From assembly GCF_012844235.1 (NCBI RefSeq), contig NZ_JABAGR010000001.1, forward strand, positions 248,001 through 312,000: DNA of 64,000 bases. The letters are read 5' to 3'. Below, in pieces: positions 24,403-33,421 of the stretch. This stretch comes from Parafannyhessea umbonata (GTDB taxonomy: Bacteria; Actinomycetota; Coriobacteriia; Coriobacteriales; Atopobiaceae). Under the pieces are notes generated by a model, which saw only the letters and a program-made list of their open reading frames with translations, ran no database searches and had not been told where the DNA came from. Within the stretch, counting starts at the first letter, position 1, and each line of letters begins with the position of its first letter. The position numbers were made by a program, and so were the translations under genes.

Positions 24403-25884
24403 ATGGTGCAGAGCAGAGCATCCAGGCCCGACAAGAAGACGAGCGATGCTAAGGGGAGGAGGCACGTGGTCCGCAAGAGCGTGATCATACGCGAGCCCGC
24501 GGTCGTGCGACGGCGCGACCAGAGGAACGCGCTCGAGAAGGTCACGTCGAACGGCACGATCGCCGCCGCCGTCATGGTCGGCGCGGCGCTGCTTGCCGTG
24601 ATCGTCGCGAACTCCGGGGCGTACGAGGCGGTGCACCACTTCCTCGAGACGCCGCTCGAGCTCAGGATCGGCCCCGTCGTCGCGGGGATATCGTTCGAGG
24701 GGTTCGTGAACGACTTCCTGATGGCGCTGTTCTTCCTGCTCGTGGGCATCGAGCTGAAGTACGAGATGACCGTGGGGCAGCTGCGCAGGCCCCGCCAGGC
24801 GATGCTTCCCATGCTGGCCGCGGTGGGTGGCGTCGCGTTTCCCGCCATCATCTACCTGGCGTTCAACCATGCCGGCGCCCCGCATGGGTGGGCGATCCCC
24901 ATTGCGACGGACATCGCGTTCGCGCTGGGCGTGATGTCGCTTCTGGGTGATCGCGTCGCCCCGGAGACGAAGGTGTTCTTCCAGACGCTCGCCATCGCGG
25001 ATGACATCCTCGCGATCGTGGTCCTCGCGCTGTTCTACGGGCAGACGCCGGACATCGCGTGGATCGCCGCCTCGCTCATCGCGGTGCTGCTGCTGGCGGC
25101 GCTGTCCCGCGCCCGCGTGTACTCGGTCAAGCCGTACATGGTGGTGGGGCTGCTGCTGTGGGTGTGCATGTACAACAGCGGCATCCACGCCACGCTCGCC
25201 GGCGTCATACTGGCGTTCTTCCTGCCCGCGAAGTCCGACATCCGTCTGTCGAACCTTGGCGACTGGCTTCAGGAGAAGGCCGCGATGCTGGACGACGACT
25301 ACGACGACGGCACGCACATCCTGGGCCAGCACGACTTCACGGCGTCCGCGAACCGCGTCGAGCGCATCATCCACAACGTCACCCCACCCCTGCAGCGCGT
25401 GGAGCGCAACCTCTCCACCACGGTGAACTTCCTGATCCTGCCGCTGTTCGCGTTTGCGAACGCGCAGGTGAGGCTCGTGGGAGTCGACCTTGGCAGCATC
25501 GTGCTCGACCCCGTGACCCAGGGCGTCTACCTGGGCGCCGTGCTCGGAAAGCCGCTTGGCATCATCCTGGTGACGCTCCTGCTCGTGAAGATCGGCTTCG
25601 CGAGGCTTCCGCACAACGTGACGTGGGACCAGATAATCGCCGTCGGCATCATGGGCGGCATGGGGTTCACCATGTCCATCCTCATCGCGGGCCTCGCGTT
25701 CCCGCAGGCGCATGAGATCCTTGCGGCCAAGTGCGCGATTCTTGCCGGTTCCGTCACGTCCGGCGTGCTGGGCATCGTCTTCGTGAGGGTGCACGACGCC
25801 GTCGCCAACGGGTCGCTGCTGGGCTCGGACGACGAGGACGACGTCGAGGGCGAGATGCGGGACCAGGTGGAGGACATCGACTAA
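24403..25884 (+). CDS. nhaA: Na+/H+ antiporter NhaA
   Basis: A 493-residue antiporter exchanging internal Na+ for external protons. About 50 N-terminal basic residues precede a 12-helix membrane domain. Functional aspartates are in PIATDIAFALG (Asp170) and AIADDILAI (Asp200-Asp201), matching E. coli Asp133, Asp163 and Asp164. A hydrophilic insertion of about 60 residues (near 290-350) and an acidic tail make it longer than the 388-residue E. coli protein. The ATG at 24403 follows GAGAAAG; an upstream in-frame ATG would overlap the likely promoter. Confidence 0.92.
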   Translation: MVQSRASRPDKKTSDAKGRRHVVRKSVIIREPAVVRRRDQRNALEKVTSNGTIAAAVMVGAALLAVIVANSGAYEAVHHFLETPLELRIGPVVAGISFEGFVNDFLMALFFLLVGIELKYEMTVGQLRRPRQAMLPMLAAVGGVAFPAIIYLAFNHAGAPHGWAIPIATDIAFALGVMSLLGDRVAPETKVFFQTLAIADDILAIVVLALFYGQTPDIAWIAASLIAVLLLAALSRARVYSVKPYMVVGLLLWVCMYNSGIHATLAGVILAFFLPAKSDIRLSNLGDWLQEKAAMLDDDYDDGTHILGQHDFTASANRVERIIHNVTPPLQRVERNLSTTVNFLILPLFAFANAQVRLVGVDLGSIVLDPVTQGVYLGAVLGKPLGIILVTLLLVKIGFARLPHNVTWDQIIAVGIMGGMGFTMSILIAGLAFPQAHEILAAKCAILAGSVTSGVLGIVFVRVHDAVANGSLLGSDDEDDVEGEMRDQVEDID

Positions 25885-25953
25885 CCGCCTCGATGGGCTC
25901 GGTGCTCGGATTGCGCCCTAACATATGCGATCGCGATTGCAGCAGAGGGGCTC

Positions 25954-26011
25954 CATTGCGTCGCCCTGGGTTCGCGTGCACCGCTACGCACGCGCCCGGG
26001 GCGACGCAATG
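25954..26011. terminator. long hairpin between convergent nhaA and the 26.0 kb gene
   Basis: CATTGCGTCGCCC at the left pairs with GGGCGACGCAATG at the right, continuing inward through GGG/CCC and CGCGTGC/GCACGCG with small bulges. The stem totals more than 20 bp around a loop of about 8. Its position suggests bidirectional termination; no T-run follows. Confidence 0.5.
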
Positions 26012-26023
26012 CACTAGCGGAGC

Positions 26024-26302
26024 TTACGACACGGTGCCGTGGGTGTATCCCCAGCCATGCGCGGTGAGTATGGAGTTCAGCTGGTTGCAGAGCGCGTGGC
26101 GGCCATACCTGCCGCCGGGAAGGAGGTCTATCACCTCGAGCAGGTCCCCGCTCAGGTCGTCTATCTGCGCGCGCTCGATGGCGTCGAGCTTGCCCACCAC
26201 GCGAGCGGGCTCGTCCTCGAAGAGCTCGTCGACCAGTCTCTGCAAGTCGCCGAACTCGGGTGATTGGGCGCCGCCGAGCCATGTCTGTTCGCTCTTGTCC
26301 AA
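26024..26302 (-). CDS. small conserved-looking protein, unknown function
   Basis: A 92-residue soluble protein I do not recognise. It is acidic and helical at first (LQRLVDELFEDEPARVVGKL), then DLSGDLLEVIDLLPGGRYGR and a C-terminal HGWGYTHG. The start is TTG at 26302, supported by GGAGG eight bases upstream; no ATG would give the full frame. It lies between the long hairpin and the aminotransferase promoter. Predicted from the ribosome site and an open frame only. Confidence 0.55.
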   Translation of the reverse strand: MDKSEQTWLGGAQSPEFGDLQRLVDELFEDEPARVVGKLDAIERAQIDDLSGDLLEVIDLLPGGRYGRHALCNQLNSILTAHGWGYTHGTVS

Positions 26303-26377
26303 GGTCTGCGCCTCCGGCTGTCGGCGTCCTTCGCAACGCCCATAGGGTGAATGTGTCTTGCCATATTATTACTGTAT

Positions 26378-26406
26378 ATGACCGCGCACGCGCACGGGGA
26401 TATACT
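26378..26406 (+). promoter_or_regulatory. promoter of the aminotransferase gene
   Basis: -35 ATGACC (26378-26383), 17 bp spacer, -10 TATACT (26401-26406), in a locally AT-rich stretch 37 bases before the start codon. Confidence 0.6.
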
Positions 26407-26442
26407 CTTCTGTTAGTTACACACCTGAACCTAGGAGCCACC

Positions 26443-27729
26443 ATGGCAAACATCTACCAGCAGATGGAATCGGAAGAGCTAGACGCCGCCATCGAGGAGC
26501 TCGAGCGCGAGGCGGCAAACCTCAAGGCGCAGAACCTGGCACTCGACATGGCCCGCGGCAAGCCCTCGCCGGAGCAGACGGCGCTCGCTCGCCCGATGCT
26601 GGACGTCCTCAACTCGTCCACGCCGCTCGTCGACGGAAACGCGATCGTGGACAACTACGGCACGCCGGAGGGCCTGCCCTCCGCCCGCCGCCTTGCCGCA
26701 GAGATCCTCGGCGTCGACGCGGAGAACGTCGTCGTAAACGGATCCTCGAGCCTGAACCTCATGCACGACCTCGTGACGCACGGCTTCACGAACGGCGTCG
26801 CGGGCAACAAGCCCTTCTACCAGCAGGGCGAGGTCAAGTGGCTCTGCCCGGCGCCCGGCTACGACCGCCACTTCAGCGTCACCGCGCACCTCGGCATCAA
26901 GAACGTGCCCATCCCCATGCTCGAGGACGGACCTGACATGGACATGGTCCAGCGCCTCGTGGAGGGCGACCCCTCCGTCAAGGGCATCTGGTGCGTCCCG
27001 AAGTATGCAAACCCCACGGGCATCACGTACTCCGACGAGGTCGTCCGCCGCTTCGCGCAGCTCCAGCCCGCCGCGCCGGACTTCCGCATCTACTGGGACA
27101 ACGCGTACTGCGTGCACGCCTTTGGCGAGAAGGACGACAACCTCCTCAACATCTTCGACGCGCTCGAGGAGGCCGGCAACACCGACCTCGTCTACGAGTT
27201 CGGCTCGACCGCGAAGGTCACCTTCCCCAGCTCGGGCATCGCGTTCGTCACGGCCAGCAAGGCCGACATCACGGAGGTCCGCAAGGCGTTCGCGGTCGAG
27301 CGCGTGAGCTCCGAGAAGTTCTCCCAGCTGGCGCACGTGCTCTTCCTGAAGGACCTCGACGGCGTCAAGGCGCACATGCGCAAGCACGCCGCGATCGTCG
27401 GCCCCCGCTTCGCTCTCGTCGAGCAGAAGCTGACGGACGGCCTCGGCCAGACCGGCGTCGCCACGTGGACCCATCCGCACGGCGGCTACTTCGTCTCGTT
27501 CGACGGCCCCAAGGGCTCGGCGCGCAAGATCGTCGCCCTCATGGCCGAGCTCGGCGTCAAGCTCACGCCGGCTGGCGCCACCTGGCCGTACGGGGACGAC
27601 CCGAACGACTCCAACATCCGCATCGCGCCGACCTACCCCTCGCTCGAGGATCTCGGCAAGGCGCTGGACGTCTTCGTGGTCGCAGTGAGGCTCGTGTCCG
27701 CGAGGCTTGCGCGCGAGTCGCGTGCCTAG
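26443..27729 (+). CDS. PLP-dependent class I aminotransferase, aspartate aminotransferase-like
   Basis: A 428-residue fold-type I aminotransferase. The PLP lysine lies in GSTAKVTFPSSG, the arrangement seen in the large aspartate aminotransferase subgroup typical of actinobacteria (STSKVTFPGAG-like). Other motifs: DNYGTPEGLPSARRLAAEIL, VPKYANPTG, YWDNAYCVH (Asp and Tyr contacting the cofactor) and the C-terminal Arg in NIRIAPTYP. Probable aspartate:2-oxoglutarate transfer; substrate inferred. CTAGGAG precedes the ATG at 26443. It stands as a single gene with its own promoter. Confidence 0.85.
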   Translation: MANIYQQMESEELDAAIEELEREAANLKAQNLALDMARGKPSPEQTALARPMLDVLNSSTPLVDGNAIVDNYGTPEGLPSARRLAAEILGVDAENVVVNGSSSLNLMHDLVTHGFTNGVAGNKPFYQQGEVKWLCPAPGYDRHFSVTAHLGIKNVPIPMLEDGPDMDMVQRLVEGDPSVKGIWCVPKYANPTGITYSDEVVRRFAQLQPAAPDFRIYWDNAYCVHAFGEKDDNLLNIFDALEEAGNTDLVYEFGSTAKVTFPSSGIAFVTASKADITEVRKAFAVERVSSEKFSQLAHVLFLKDLDGVKAHMRKHAAIVGPRFALVEQKLTDGLGQTGVATWTHPHGGYFVSFDGPKGSARKIVALMAELGVKLTPAGATWPYGDDPNDSNIRIAPTYPSLEDLGKALDVFVVAVRLVSARLARESRA

Positions 27730-27858
27730 CGGCGCAACTCGCTTCTCTCGCACACAGAACAACCATTAGTTTCTGTAGAATGGGCAATTACGTCCGCCCA
27801 CGGGCGTCGGTCTGTCTCGCCCGCGCCGCGAGGCGTGGTTGTCGAAAGGGTTCGTTCG

Positions 27859-28812
27859 ATGTCTAGCTCGGGAAAGCACAACAGCAAGCGTCTCGCACGC
27901 GCAAAGGTCAAGCCTACGGAGGATTCCGCCATGGGCGAGAAGGACCCCCGTCCCTCCTCCAAGAAGAAGACCCCGGCGCAGGCCAGGGCCGATCGCAAGA
28001 AGCGTGTCACGACCATCGCGATCGTCGTCTTCGCCATCATCATGGCCATCTCCATGATGATGCCGTCCTGCTCGGCGATCGTCGGCAACAACCAGGCGGG
28101 CGAGAGCGCCAAGGAGAAGAGCTCCTCATCTGCCAAGGACGACTCCTCAAGCTCTTCCGCAAAGGACGACTCCAGCTCCTCGAGCACGAAGGCGACCTCG
28201 ACGTCGGACTCCCTCAAGAAGCTCGACTCCTCGTACGAGGAGTCGCTCGCGTCCCTCCAGAAGCGCCTCAAGAAGAACCCCAAGGACCTCGCCGCCCTGC
28301 TGAACCTTGGCAACGGCTACATGTCCTGGGGCTACCAGGCCGCGTCGCTTTCCACGACCGACGCCGAGAAGGCACATGTGAAAGACATCCTCGGCAAGGC
28401 GATCGACTACTTCGACCAGTACCTTCAGCTGAACGACTCCGACACGGTGAAGGTGAACCGCGCGCTCTGCCAGTTCTACCAGGGCGACACCGACGCCGCG
28501 CTCCAGGCGCTGCAGAAGGTGACGGAGGACTCGCCCAAGTTCCCGCTCGGCTGGGCGAACCTTGGCATGGTGTACGAGTCCAAGGGCCAGACGGGCAACG
28601 CGCAGGCTGCGTACAAGAAGGCCGAGAAGACGGACCCGAAGGACAGCTACGGTGCCAAGTCGTTCGCGGAGCAGCGGCTCTCTGCCATCGAGTCCGCGGC
28701 GAGCTCCTCTGCAAGCGGATCGAGCTCCACGACGAACACCACGTCCGGCACCTCGGGCCAGGGACTCTCCGGTGCCCTCGGCGGCCTGGGGCTTTCCGGC
28801 TCGGGCAACTAA
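27859..28812 (+). CDS. membrane-anchored TPR protein
   Basis: 317 residues. A basic cytoplasmic N terminus (to about 58), one membrane helix (VTTIAIVVFAIIMAISMMM), a Ser/Asp/Lys-rich spacer, then tetratricopeptide repeats (about 135-255: ALLNLGNGYMSWGYQ, GWANLGMVYESKGQ) and a Ser/Thr/Gly-rich end. TPRs mediate protein contacts; partners are not evident. It precedes the STAS gene by 18 bases and tatA-tatC beyond, so an operon is likely. The start at 27859 follows GAAAGGG. Confidence 0.78.
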   Translation: MSSSGKHNSKRLARAKVKPTEDSAMGEKDPRPSSKKKTPAQARADRKKRVTTIAIVVFAIIMAISMMMPSCSAIVGNNQAGESAKEKSSSSAKDDSSSSSAKDDSSSSSTKATSTSDSLKKLDSSYEESLASLQKRLKKNPKDLAALLNLGNGYMSWGYQAASLSTTDAEKAHVKDILGKAIDYFDQYLQLNDSDTVKVNRALCQFYQGDTDAALQALQKVTEDSPKFPLGWANLGMVYESKGQTGNAQAAYKKAEKTDPKDSYGAKSFAEQRLSAIESAASSSASGSSSTTNTTSGTSGQGLSGALGGLGLSGSGN

Positions 28813-28830
28813 GAGAAGGAAACGAATCAC

Positions 28831-29136
28831 ATGGAAATCTTGACTACCAAGGCCGAAAACGGCCGCAAGGTGCAGGTTGCGGGCGAGGTGGACGTTTCGA
28901 ACGCCTCCAAGCTCCGCGACGCCATCGACGAGCTCCTCGCCAAGGGGGTGCCGTCCGTCGACGTAGACCTCTCCCAGGTCAGCTACATCGACTCGACCGG
29001 CATCGGCGTCCTCGTGGGTGCGGTGCACCGCGCCCACGACGCGGGCCTCTCGCTCGTCGTCTCGAACCCGCAGCGCAACGTTGCCCGCGTGCTCGACATG
29101 CTGGGCGTCAGCGGCGAGCTCGGGATAGAGGCCTAG
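28831..29136 (+). CDS. STAS domain protein, anti-sigma factor antagonist-like
   Basis: A 101-residue single STAS domain. VDVDLSQVSYIDSTGIGVLV carries the conserved Ser of SpoIIAA/RsbV proteins that is phosphorylated by a cognate kinase. Such proteins release a sigma factor by binding the anti-sigma kinase. No RsbW/SpoIIAB-like kinase or sigma factor gene is nearby, so it is an orphan here. GAAGGAAA precedes the ATG. It sits between the TPR protein and tatA. Confidence 0.82.
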   Translation: MEILTTKAENGRKVQVAGEVDVSNASKLRDAIDELLAKGVPSVDVDLSQVSYIDSTGIGVLVGAVHRAHDAGLSLVVSNPQRNVARVLDMLGVSGELGIEA

Positions 29137-29176
29137 TTCTTCTCGTCCGCGACGACGCACTTGGAGGTGTGCTTGC

Positions 29177-29827
29177 GTGTTTGGTATTGGTGAGACGGAG
29201 CTCGCCCTGATCTTGATCTTCGCGTTCCTGATCTTTGGGCCCGACAAGCTCCCTGGCATGGGCAGGACCATCGGTCGCATGCTCAGGCAGTTCCGCGAGG
29301 CCCAGGAGGGATTTACCGAGGTCGTCCAGACCGAGGTCATGGACCCGCTCAACAACGCGATGAACGAGCCCCAGACGGAGGACGAGAAGAAGCGCAGCTC
29401 CGCGCGGGCTGCCGCGATGGACGAGGACGCGGACATCGAGTCCGGCGCGGACGGGGTGGCCCCCAGGCGCGAGACGTTCGCCGAGCGCCGCGAGAGGCTG
29501 GCGCGCGAGCGTGCCGCCGCGGAGCAGGAGGCGGCGACGGACGCGGACTCCGCGGGCGAGAAGGACGCGGACTCCGATTCCGACGTCGACTCCGATGCGG
29601 ACGTCGACGCACCCCAGGCAGCCGCGGGCGAGAAGGGCGAGGAGCCTTCCTCCGAGTCCGCCGCCCCCGCCAGGAGCGTCGCGTCGCTGTACGCCATGAA
29701 GGGCACGCGCAAGGCGAGGCCCGTCGCAAGACCGGCGGACGAGGATGCCGACTCCGATGCCGACAGCGATGCCGATGTCGACTCTGACGCCGACGCGACG
29801 CCCGTCGCGAAGGGAGGGGAGGACTAA
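29177..29827 (+). CDS. tatA: Sec-independent protein translocase TatA/TatB
   Basis: 216 residues. The start is a membrane helix (TELALILIFAFLIFGPDKLP) with the FGPxxLP hinge, then an amphipathic helix (MGRTIGRMLRQFREAQ), as in TatA/TatB. The tail is unusually long, about 150 residues, with an Arg/Ala-rich coiled stretch and two runs of alternating Asp with Ser, Ala or Val (DSDSDVDSDADVD). GTG start at 29177 with GGAGG upstream. Its TAA overlaps the tatC ATG by one base (TAATG). Together they form a minimal TatAC exporter of folded proteins. Confidence 0.85.
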   Translation: MFGIGETELALILIFAFLIFGPDKLPGMGRTIGRMLRQFREAQEGFTEVVQTEVMDPLNNAMNEPQTEDEKKRSSARAAAMDEDADIESGADGVAPRRETFAERRERLARERAAAEQEAATDADSAGEKDADSDSDVDSDADVDAPQAAAGEKGEEPSSESAAPARSVASLYAMKGTRKARPVARPADEDADSDADSDADVDSDADATPVAKGGED

Positions 29828-30630
29828 TGCCCATCGGACCAGCGCGCATGCCGCTCATGGATCACCTCGGCGAGCTGAGGCGTCGCCTCACCATCATCGT
29901 CGTCTCGCTTGCCATTACGGCGGTCGTGCTCTACAACGCGACGCCCGTCCTCATCGAGTTCATCATGAACCCCATCCGCGCGGCGCTTCCGCACGGTGCA
30001 AAGCTCACGGTCATGACGGTGCTCGGCGGCTTCACGATTCGCTTCAAGGTCGCGCTCTTCTTTGGCGCCATCGTCTGCTCGCCCATCATCATCTGGGAGG
30101 TCATGGCGTTCTTCCTTCCCGCGCTCAAGAAGAACGAGCGCAGGTGGGTCATTCCTACCGTCGCGGCCATGGTCATCCTGTTCTACCTGGGCATGGCGTT
30201 CTGCTACCTCATCATCCAGAACGCGGCCGTCGGCTGGATGATCGACCAGTCGCGCGACTTCGCGAACATCCTCGCGAATGCGGAGGACTACATCAACATC
30301 ATGATGCTCCTGGAGATCGGCTTCGGCATCGCGTTCCAGATGCCGCTCGTGATCTTCTACCTCTCCGTGCTGCACCTCGTGGCGTACAAGACGTTCCGCG
30401 CCCAGTGGCGCTACATCTACGTCGGCCTCATGGTGCTGTCGGCCGTCGTCACGCCCGACGCCTCGCCCGTCACCATGATCCTCATGTTCGCGGCCCTCAT
30501 CGGCCTGTACGAGGTCGCGCTCGCCATCGCCCGCTACGTGCTCGTCGCCCGCGACGGCAAGGAGTCCCTCAAGTGGACGCGCGAGGAGTACCAGGAGCAC
30601 AAGTACGAGGAAGAGATGTCGAAGCTCTAG
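29827..30630 (+). CDS. tatC: Sec-independent protein translocase TatC
   Basis: 267 residues with six membrane helices. MPLMDHLGELRRRLTIIVVS is the conserved cytoplasmic start that recognises twin-arginine signals. FFLPALKKNERR and FQMPLVIFYLS follow, with SAVVTPDASP before the last helices, all TatC hallmarks. It is translationally coupled to tatA by a one-base overlap. Confidence 0.95.
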   Translation: MPIGPARMPLMDHLGELRRRLTIIVVSLAITAVVLYNATPVLIEFIMNPIRAALPHGAKLTVMTVLGGFTIRFKVALFFGAIVCSPIIIWEVMAFFLPALKKNERRWVIPTVAAMVILFYLGMAFCYLIIQNAAVGWMIDQSRDFANILANAEDYINIMMLLEIGFGIAFQMPLVIFYLSVLHLVAYKTFRAQWRYIYVGLMVLSAVVTPDASPVTMILMFAALIGLYEVALAIARYVLVARDGKESLKWTREEYQEHKYEEEMSKL

Positions 30631-30696
30631 CGCGTCGCGCGCAACGGGGAGCCAGACGCTGATAATCTAGTGTTTTGCCACTACTGACCGACCGAT

Positions 30697-30717
30697 GGGC
30701 GCCGTAAGGCGCCTTTC
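30697..30717 (+). terminator. short hairpin terminator after tatC
   Basis: GGCGCC (30698-30703), GTAA tetraloop, GGCGCC (30708-30713), then TTTC. It is 68 bases past the tatC stop and before the topoisomerase gene. Confidence 0.5.
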
Positions 30718-30794
30718 GGGTATAACGGCAAGACGCGTGCACGCAAAATCGGTCGTGCGCGCAGCAAGCAAGGAACTCGAAACCGGGGGATAGA

Positions 30795-33410
30795 TTGAAG
30801 CTCGTTGTTACCGAGAAGAACGATGCCGCCCAGCAGATAGCCCGCCTCCTCTCCACGGCTGGCAAGCCGGAGGCCGGCAAGGTGTACGACACTCCCGTCT
30901 ACCGCTTCAAGCACGACGGGGAGGAGTGGGTCACCATAGGCCTGCGCGGCCACATCATGGCGCCCGACTTCGCCCACGAGCTGCACTACAGCAAGAAGGA
31001 GGGCTGGTGGGCCGTCACGGCCGAGGGCGAGGTCATCCCCGCTCACATCCCGGACGACCTCCCGCGCCCGCCGTACGATACTAAGCGCAAGCCGTTCCTG
31101 AAGGACGGGATCGACATCAAGGGCTGGAAGGTGCCGAGCCTGCCGTACCTCGTGTGGGCCCCCATCGAGAAGGTCCCCGCCGAGAAGGGCATCATCCGCT
31201 CGCTCAAGAACCTCGCTGCAAAGGCGGACTCCATCGTGATCGGCACGGACTTCGACCGCGAGGGCGAGCTCATAGGCTCCGACGCGCTGCGCCAGATGCG
31301 CGAGGTCGCGCCGGACACGCCCGTGTCGCGCGCCCGCTACTCCGCGTTCACGAAGGCCGAGATCGACCATGCGTTCGCGAACCTGGTCGACCTCGACCAG
31401 GACCTCGCGGACGCCGGCGAGTCGCGCCAGTACATCGACCTCATCTGGGGCGCCGTGCTCACGCGCTACCTCACGATGGCGCGCTTCAGCGGGCTGGGAC
31501 ACGTGCGCTCCGCCGGCCGCGTCCAGACGCCCACGCTCGCCCTCGTGGTTCAGAAGGAGCGCGAGCGCCAGGCGTTCGTGCCGGAGGACTACTGGGTGAT
31601 CTCGGGCAGGATGGCGCCCGCGGGCGACGCGGACGACGCCCACTCGTTCAAGGCGACCCACGCCACGGCGCGCTTCAAGGAGAAGGCCGCGGCGGACCTT
31701 GCCTGGAGCCACGTCCGGGACGCCACCACGGCCACGGTCACAAACGTGGAGCGCAAGAGCCGCACCACGAGGCCGCCCGCGCCGTTCAACACCACGTCGC
31801 TCCAGACCGCCGCGGCGGCGGAGGGCATCAGCCCGGCGCGCGCCATGCGCCTCGCGGAGTCGCTGTACATGGACGGCCTCATCTCGTACCCGCGCGTCGA
31901 CAACACGGTGTATCCCAAGTCGCTCGACCTGCGCGATTGCGTGCGGACGCTCGCCCAGGTGCCAAACTACCGCCCGGTATGCAACGACCTTCTCGCCCTT
32001 CCCAAGCTCACGGCGACGCGCGGCAAGCAGGAGACCACGGACCACCCGCCCATCTATCCCACGGCGGCCGCCGACCCGGACCGCCTGGACGGCGCCGCGT
32101 GGAAGCTGTACAACCTCATCGCGCGGCGCTTCCTGGCGACGCTCATGGAGCCGTCCGTGAGCGAGAGCACCAAGTTCAGCTTCGACGTGAACGGCGAGCC
32201 GTTCTGCGCGTCCGGCACGGTGCTGGTGAAGCCGGGCTTCCGTCGCGCCTACCCGTTTGGCCTGCGCAAGGACGAGCAGCTGCCGCAGCTTGCCGTGGGC
32301 GACTCGTGCGACGTGAGCGACATGGCGCTCGAGGCGAAGCAGACGGAGCCGCCCGCGCGCTACAGCCAGGGCCGCCTGATCCAGGAGATGGAGAAGTGCA
32401 ACCTGGGCACCAAGTCCACGCGCGCGAGCATCATCCAACGCCTGTACGACGTGAAGTACCTGAAGAACGACCCCGTGGAGCCCAGCCAGCTTGGCATCGC
32501 CGTCATCGAGGCGCTCACGGAGTACGCGCCGCACATCACGAGCCCGGACATGACGGCCGAGCTCGAGAGCGACATGACGGAGGTCGCGCGCGGCGAGGAG
32601 ACCCAGACCGAGGTCGTGGACCACTCGCGCGCGCTTCTGGCGAGCATGGTGGGGCCGCTCATCGAGCACAAGGACGACCTGGGCGAGGCGATCGCGGACG
32701 CGGTCACGGCCGACGCGAAGGTGGGCGTCTGCCCCAAGTGCGGCAAGGACCTGGTCATGAAGACCTCCGCGAAGAACCACTCCAGCTTCATAGGCTGCAT
32801 GGGCTGGCCGGACTGCGACGTGACGTACCCGGTGCCCAAGGGCCGCGTGCAGGCCATAGAGGGCGAGAAGGGCGTGTGCCCCGTGTGCCACGCCCCGCGC
32901 GTGAAGGTGCAGCCGTTCCGCCAGCGCGCGTACGAGATCTGCGTGAACCCGGCGTGCCCCACGAACCGCGAGCCGGACGTGGTGGTGGGCGAATGCGCGG
33001 CGTGCGCCGCGGCCGGCCGCCACGGCGACCTGGTGGCCCACAAGAGCGAGCGCACGGGCAAGCGCTTCATACGCTGCACGAACTACGACGAGTGCGGCAC
33101 GAGCTACCCGCTGCCCCAGCGCGGCGAGCTGCACGCGACGGGCGAGGTGTGCCCGGAGTGCGGCGCGCCCATCGTGGAGGTGGTGACGCAGCGCGGCCCG
33201 TGGCGCATCTGCGTGAACATGGACTGCCCCGGCAGGAAGAAGAAGGAGGACGTGAAGGCCGCGCGCGGCACGAAGCGCTCCTCCGCGAAGAAGTCCTCCG
33301 CCAAGAAGACGACCACCAAGAAGACGACCGCCAGGAAGTCCGCCACGAAGAAGTCTGCCACGAAGAAGGCGCCTGCGAAGAAGACGGCCGCCGCGGACTT
33401 TGAGGGCTAG
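30795..33410 (+). CDS. type IA DNA topoisomerase with C-terminal zinc ribbons and Lys-rich tail
   Basis: 871 residues. A TOPRIM domain starts the protein (KLVVTEKNDAAQQIA; TDFDREGELIG metal-binding acidic triad). The catalytic Tyr lies in LISYPRVDNTVYP. HVRSAGRVQTPTLALVV and NLGTKSTRASII are further core motifs. Four Cys4 ribbons follow (CPKCGKDL, CPVCHAP, CAACAAAG, CPECGAP and partners), then a Lys/Ala/Thr-rich tail as in other high-GC actinobacterial topoisomerases. The N terminus resembles archaeal-type topA/topB rather than E. coli TopA. The start codon is TTG, with GGGGGA upstream. Confidence 0.87.
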   Translation: MKLVVTEKNDAAQQIARLLSTAGKPEAGKVYDTPVYRFKHDGEEWVTIGLRGHIMAPDFAHELHYSKKEGWWAVTAEGEVIPAHIPDDLPRPPYDTKRKPFLKDGIDIKGWKVPSLPYLVWAPIEKVPAEKGIIRSLKNLAAKADSIVIGTDFDREGELIGSDALRQMREVAPDTPVSRARYSAFTKAEIDHAFANLVDLDQDLADAGESRQYIDLIWGAVLTRYLTMARFSGLGHVRSAGRVQTPTLALVVQKERERQAFVPEDYWVISGRMAPAGDADDAHSFKATHATARFKEKAAADLAWSHVRDATTATVTNVERKSRTTRPPAPFNTTSLQTAAAAEGISPARAMRLAESLYMDGLISYPRVDNTVYPKSLDLRDCVRTLAQVPNYRPVCNDLLALPKLTATRGKQETTDHPPIYPTAAADPDRLDGAAWKLYNLIARRFLATLMEPSVSESTKFSFDVNGEPFCASGTVLVKPGFRRAYPFGLRKDEQLPQLAVGDSCDVSDMALEAKQTEPPARYSQGRLIQEMEKCNLGTKSTRASIIQRLYDVKYLKNDPVEPSQLGIAVIEALTEYAPHITSPDMTAELESDMTEVARGEETQTEVVDHSRALLASMVGPLIEHKDDLGEAIADAVTADAKVGVCPKCGKDLVMKTSAKNHSSFIGCMGWPDCDVTYPVPKGRVQAIEGEKGVCPVCHAPRVKVQPFRQRAYEICVNPACPTNREPDVVVGECAACAAAGRHGDLVAHKSERTGKRFIRCTNYDECGTSYPLPQRGELHATGEVCPECGAPIVEVVTQRGPWRICVNMDCPGRKKKEDVKAARGTKRSSAKKSSAKKTTTKKTTARKSATKKSATKKAPAKKTAAADFEG

Positions 33411-33421
33411 GGGTGCAAGGC

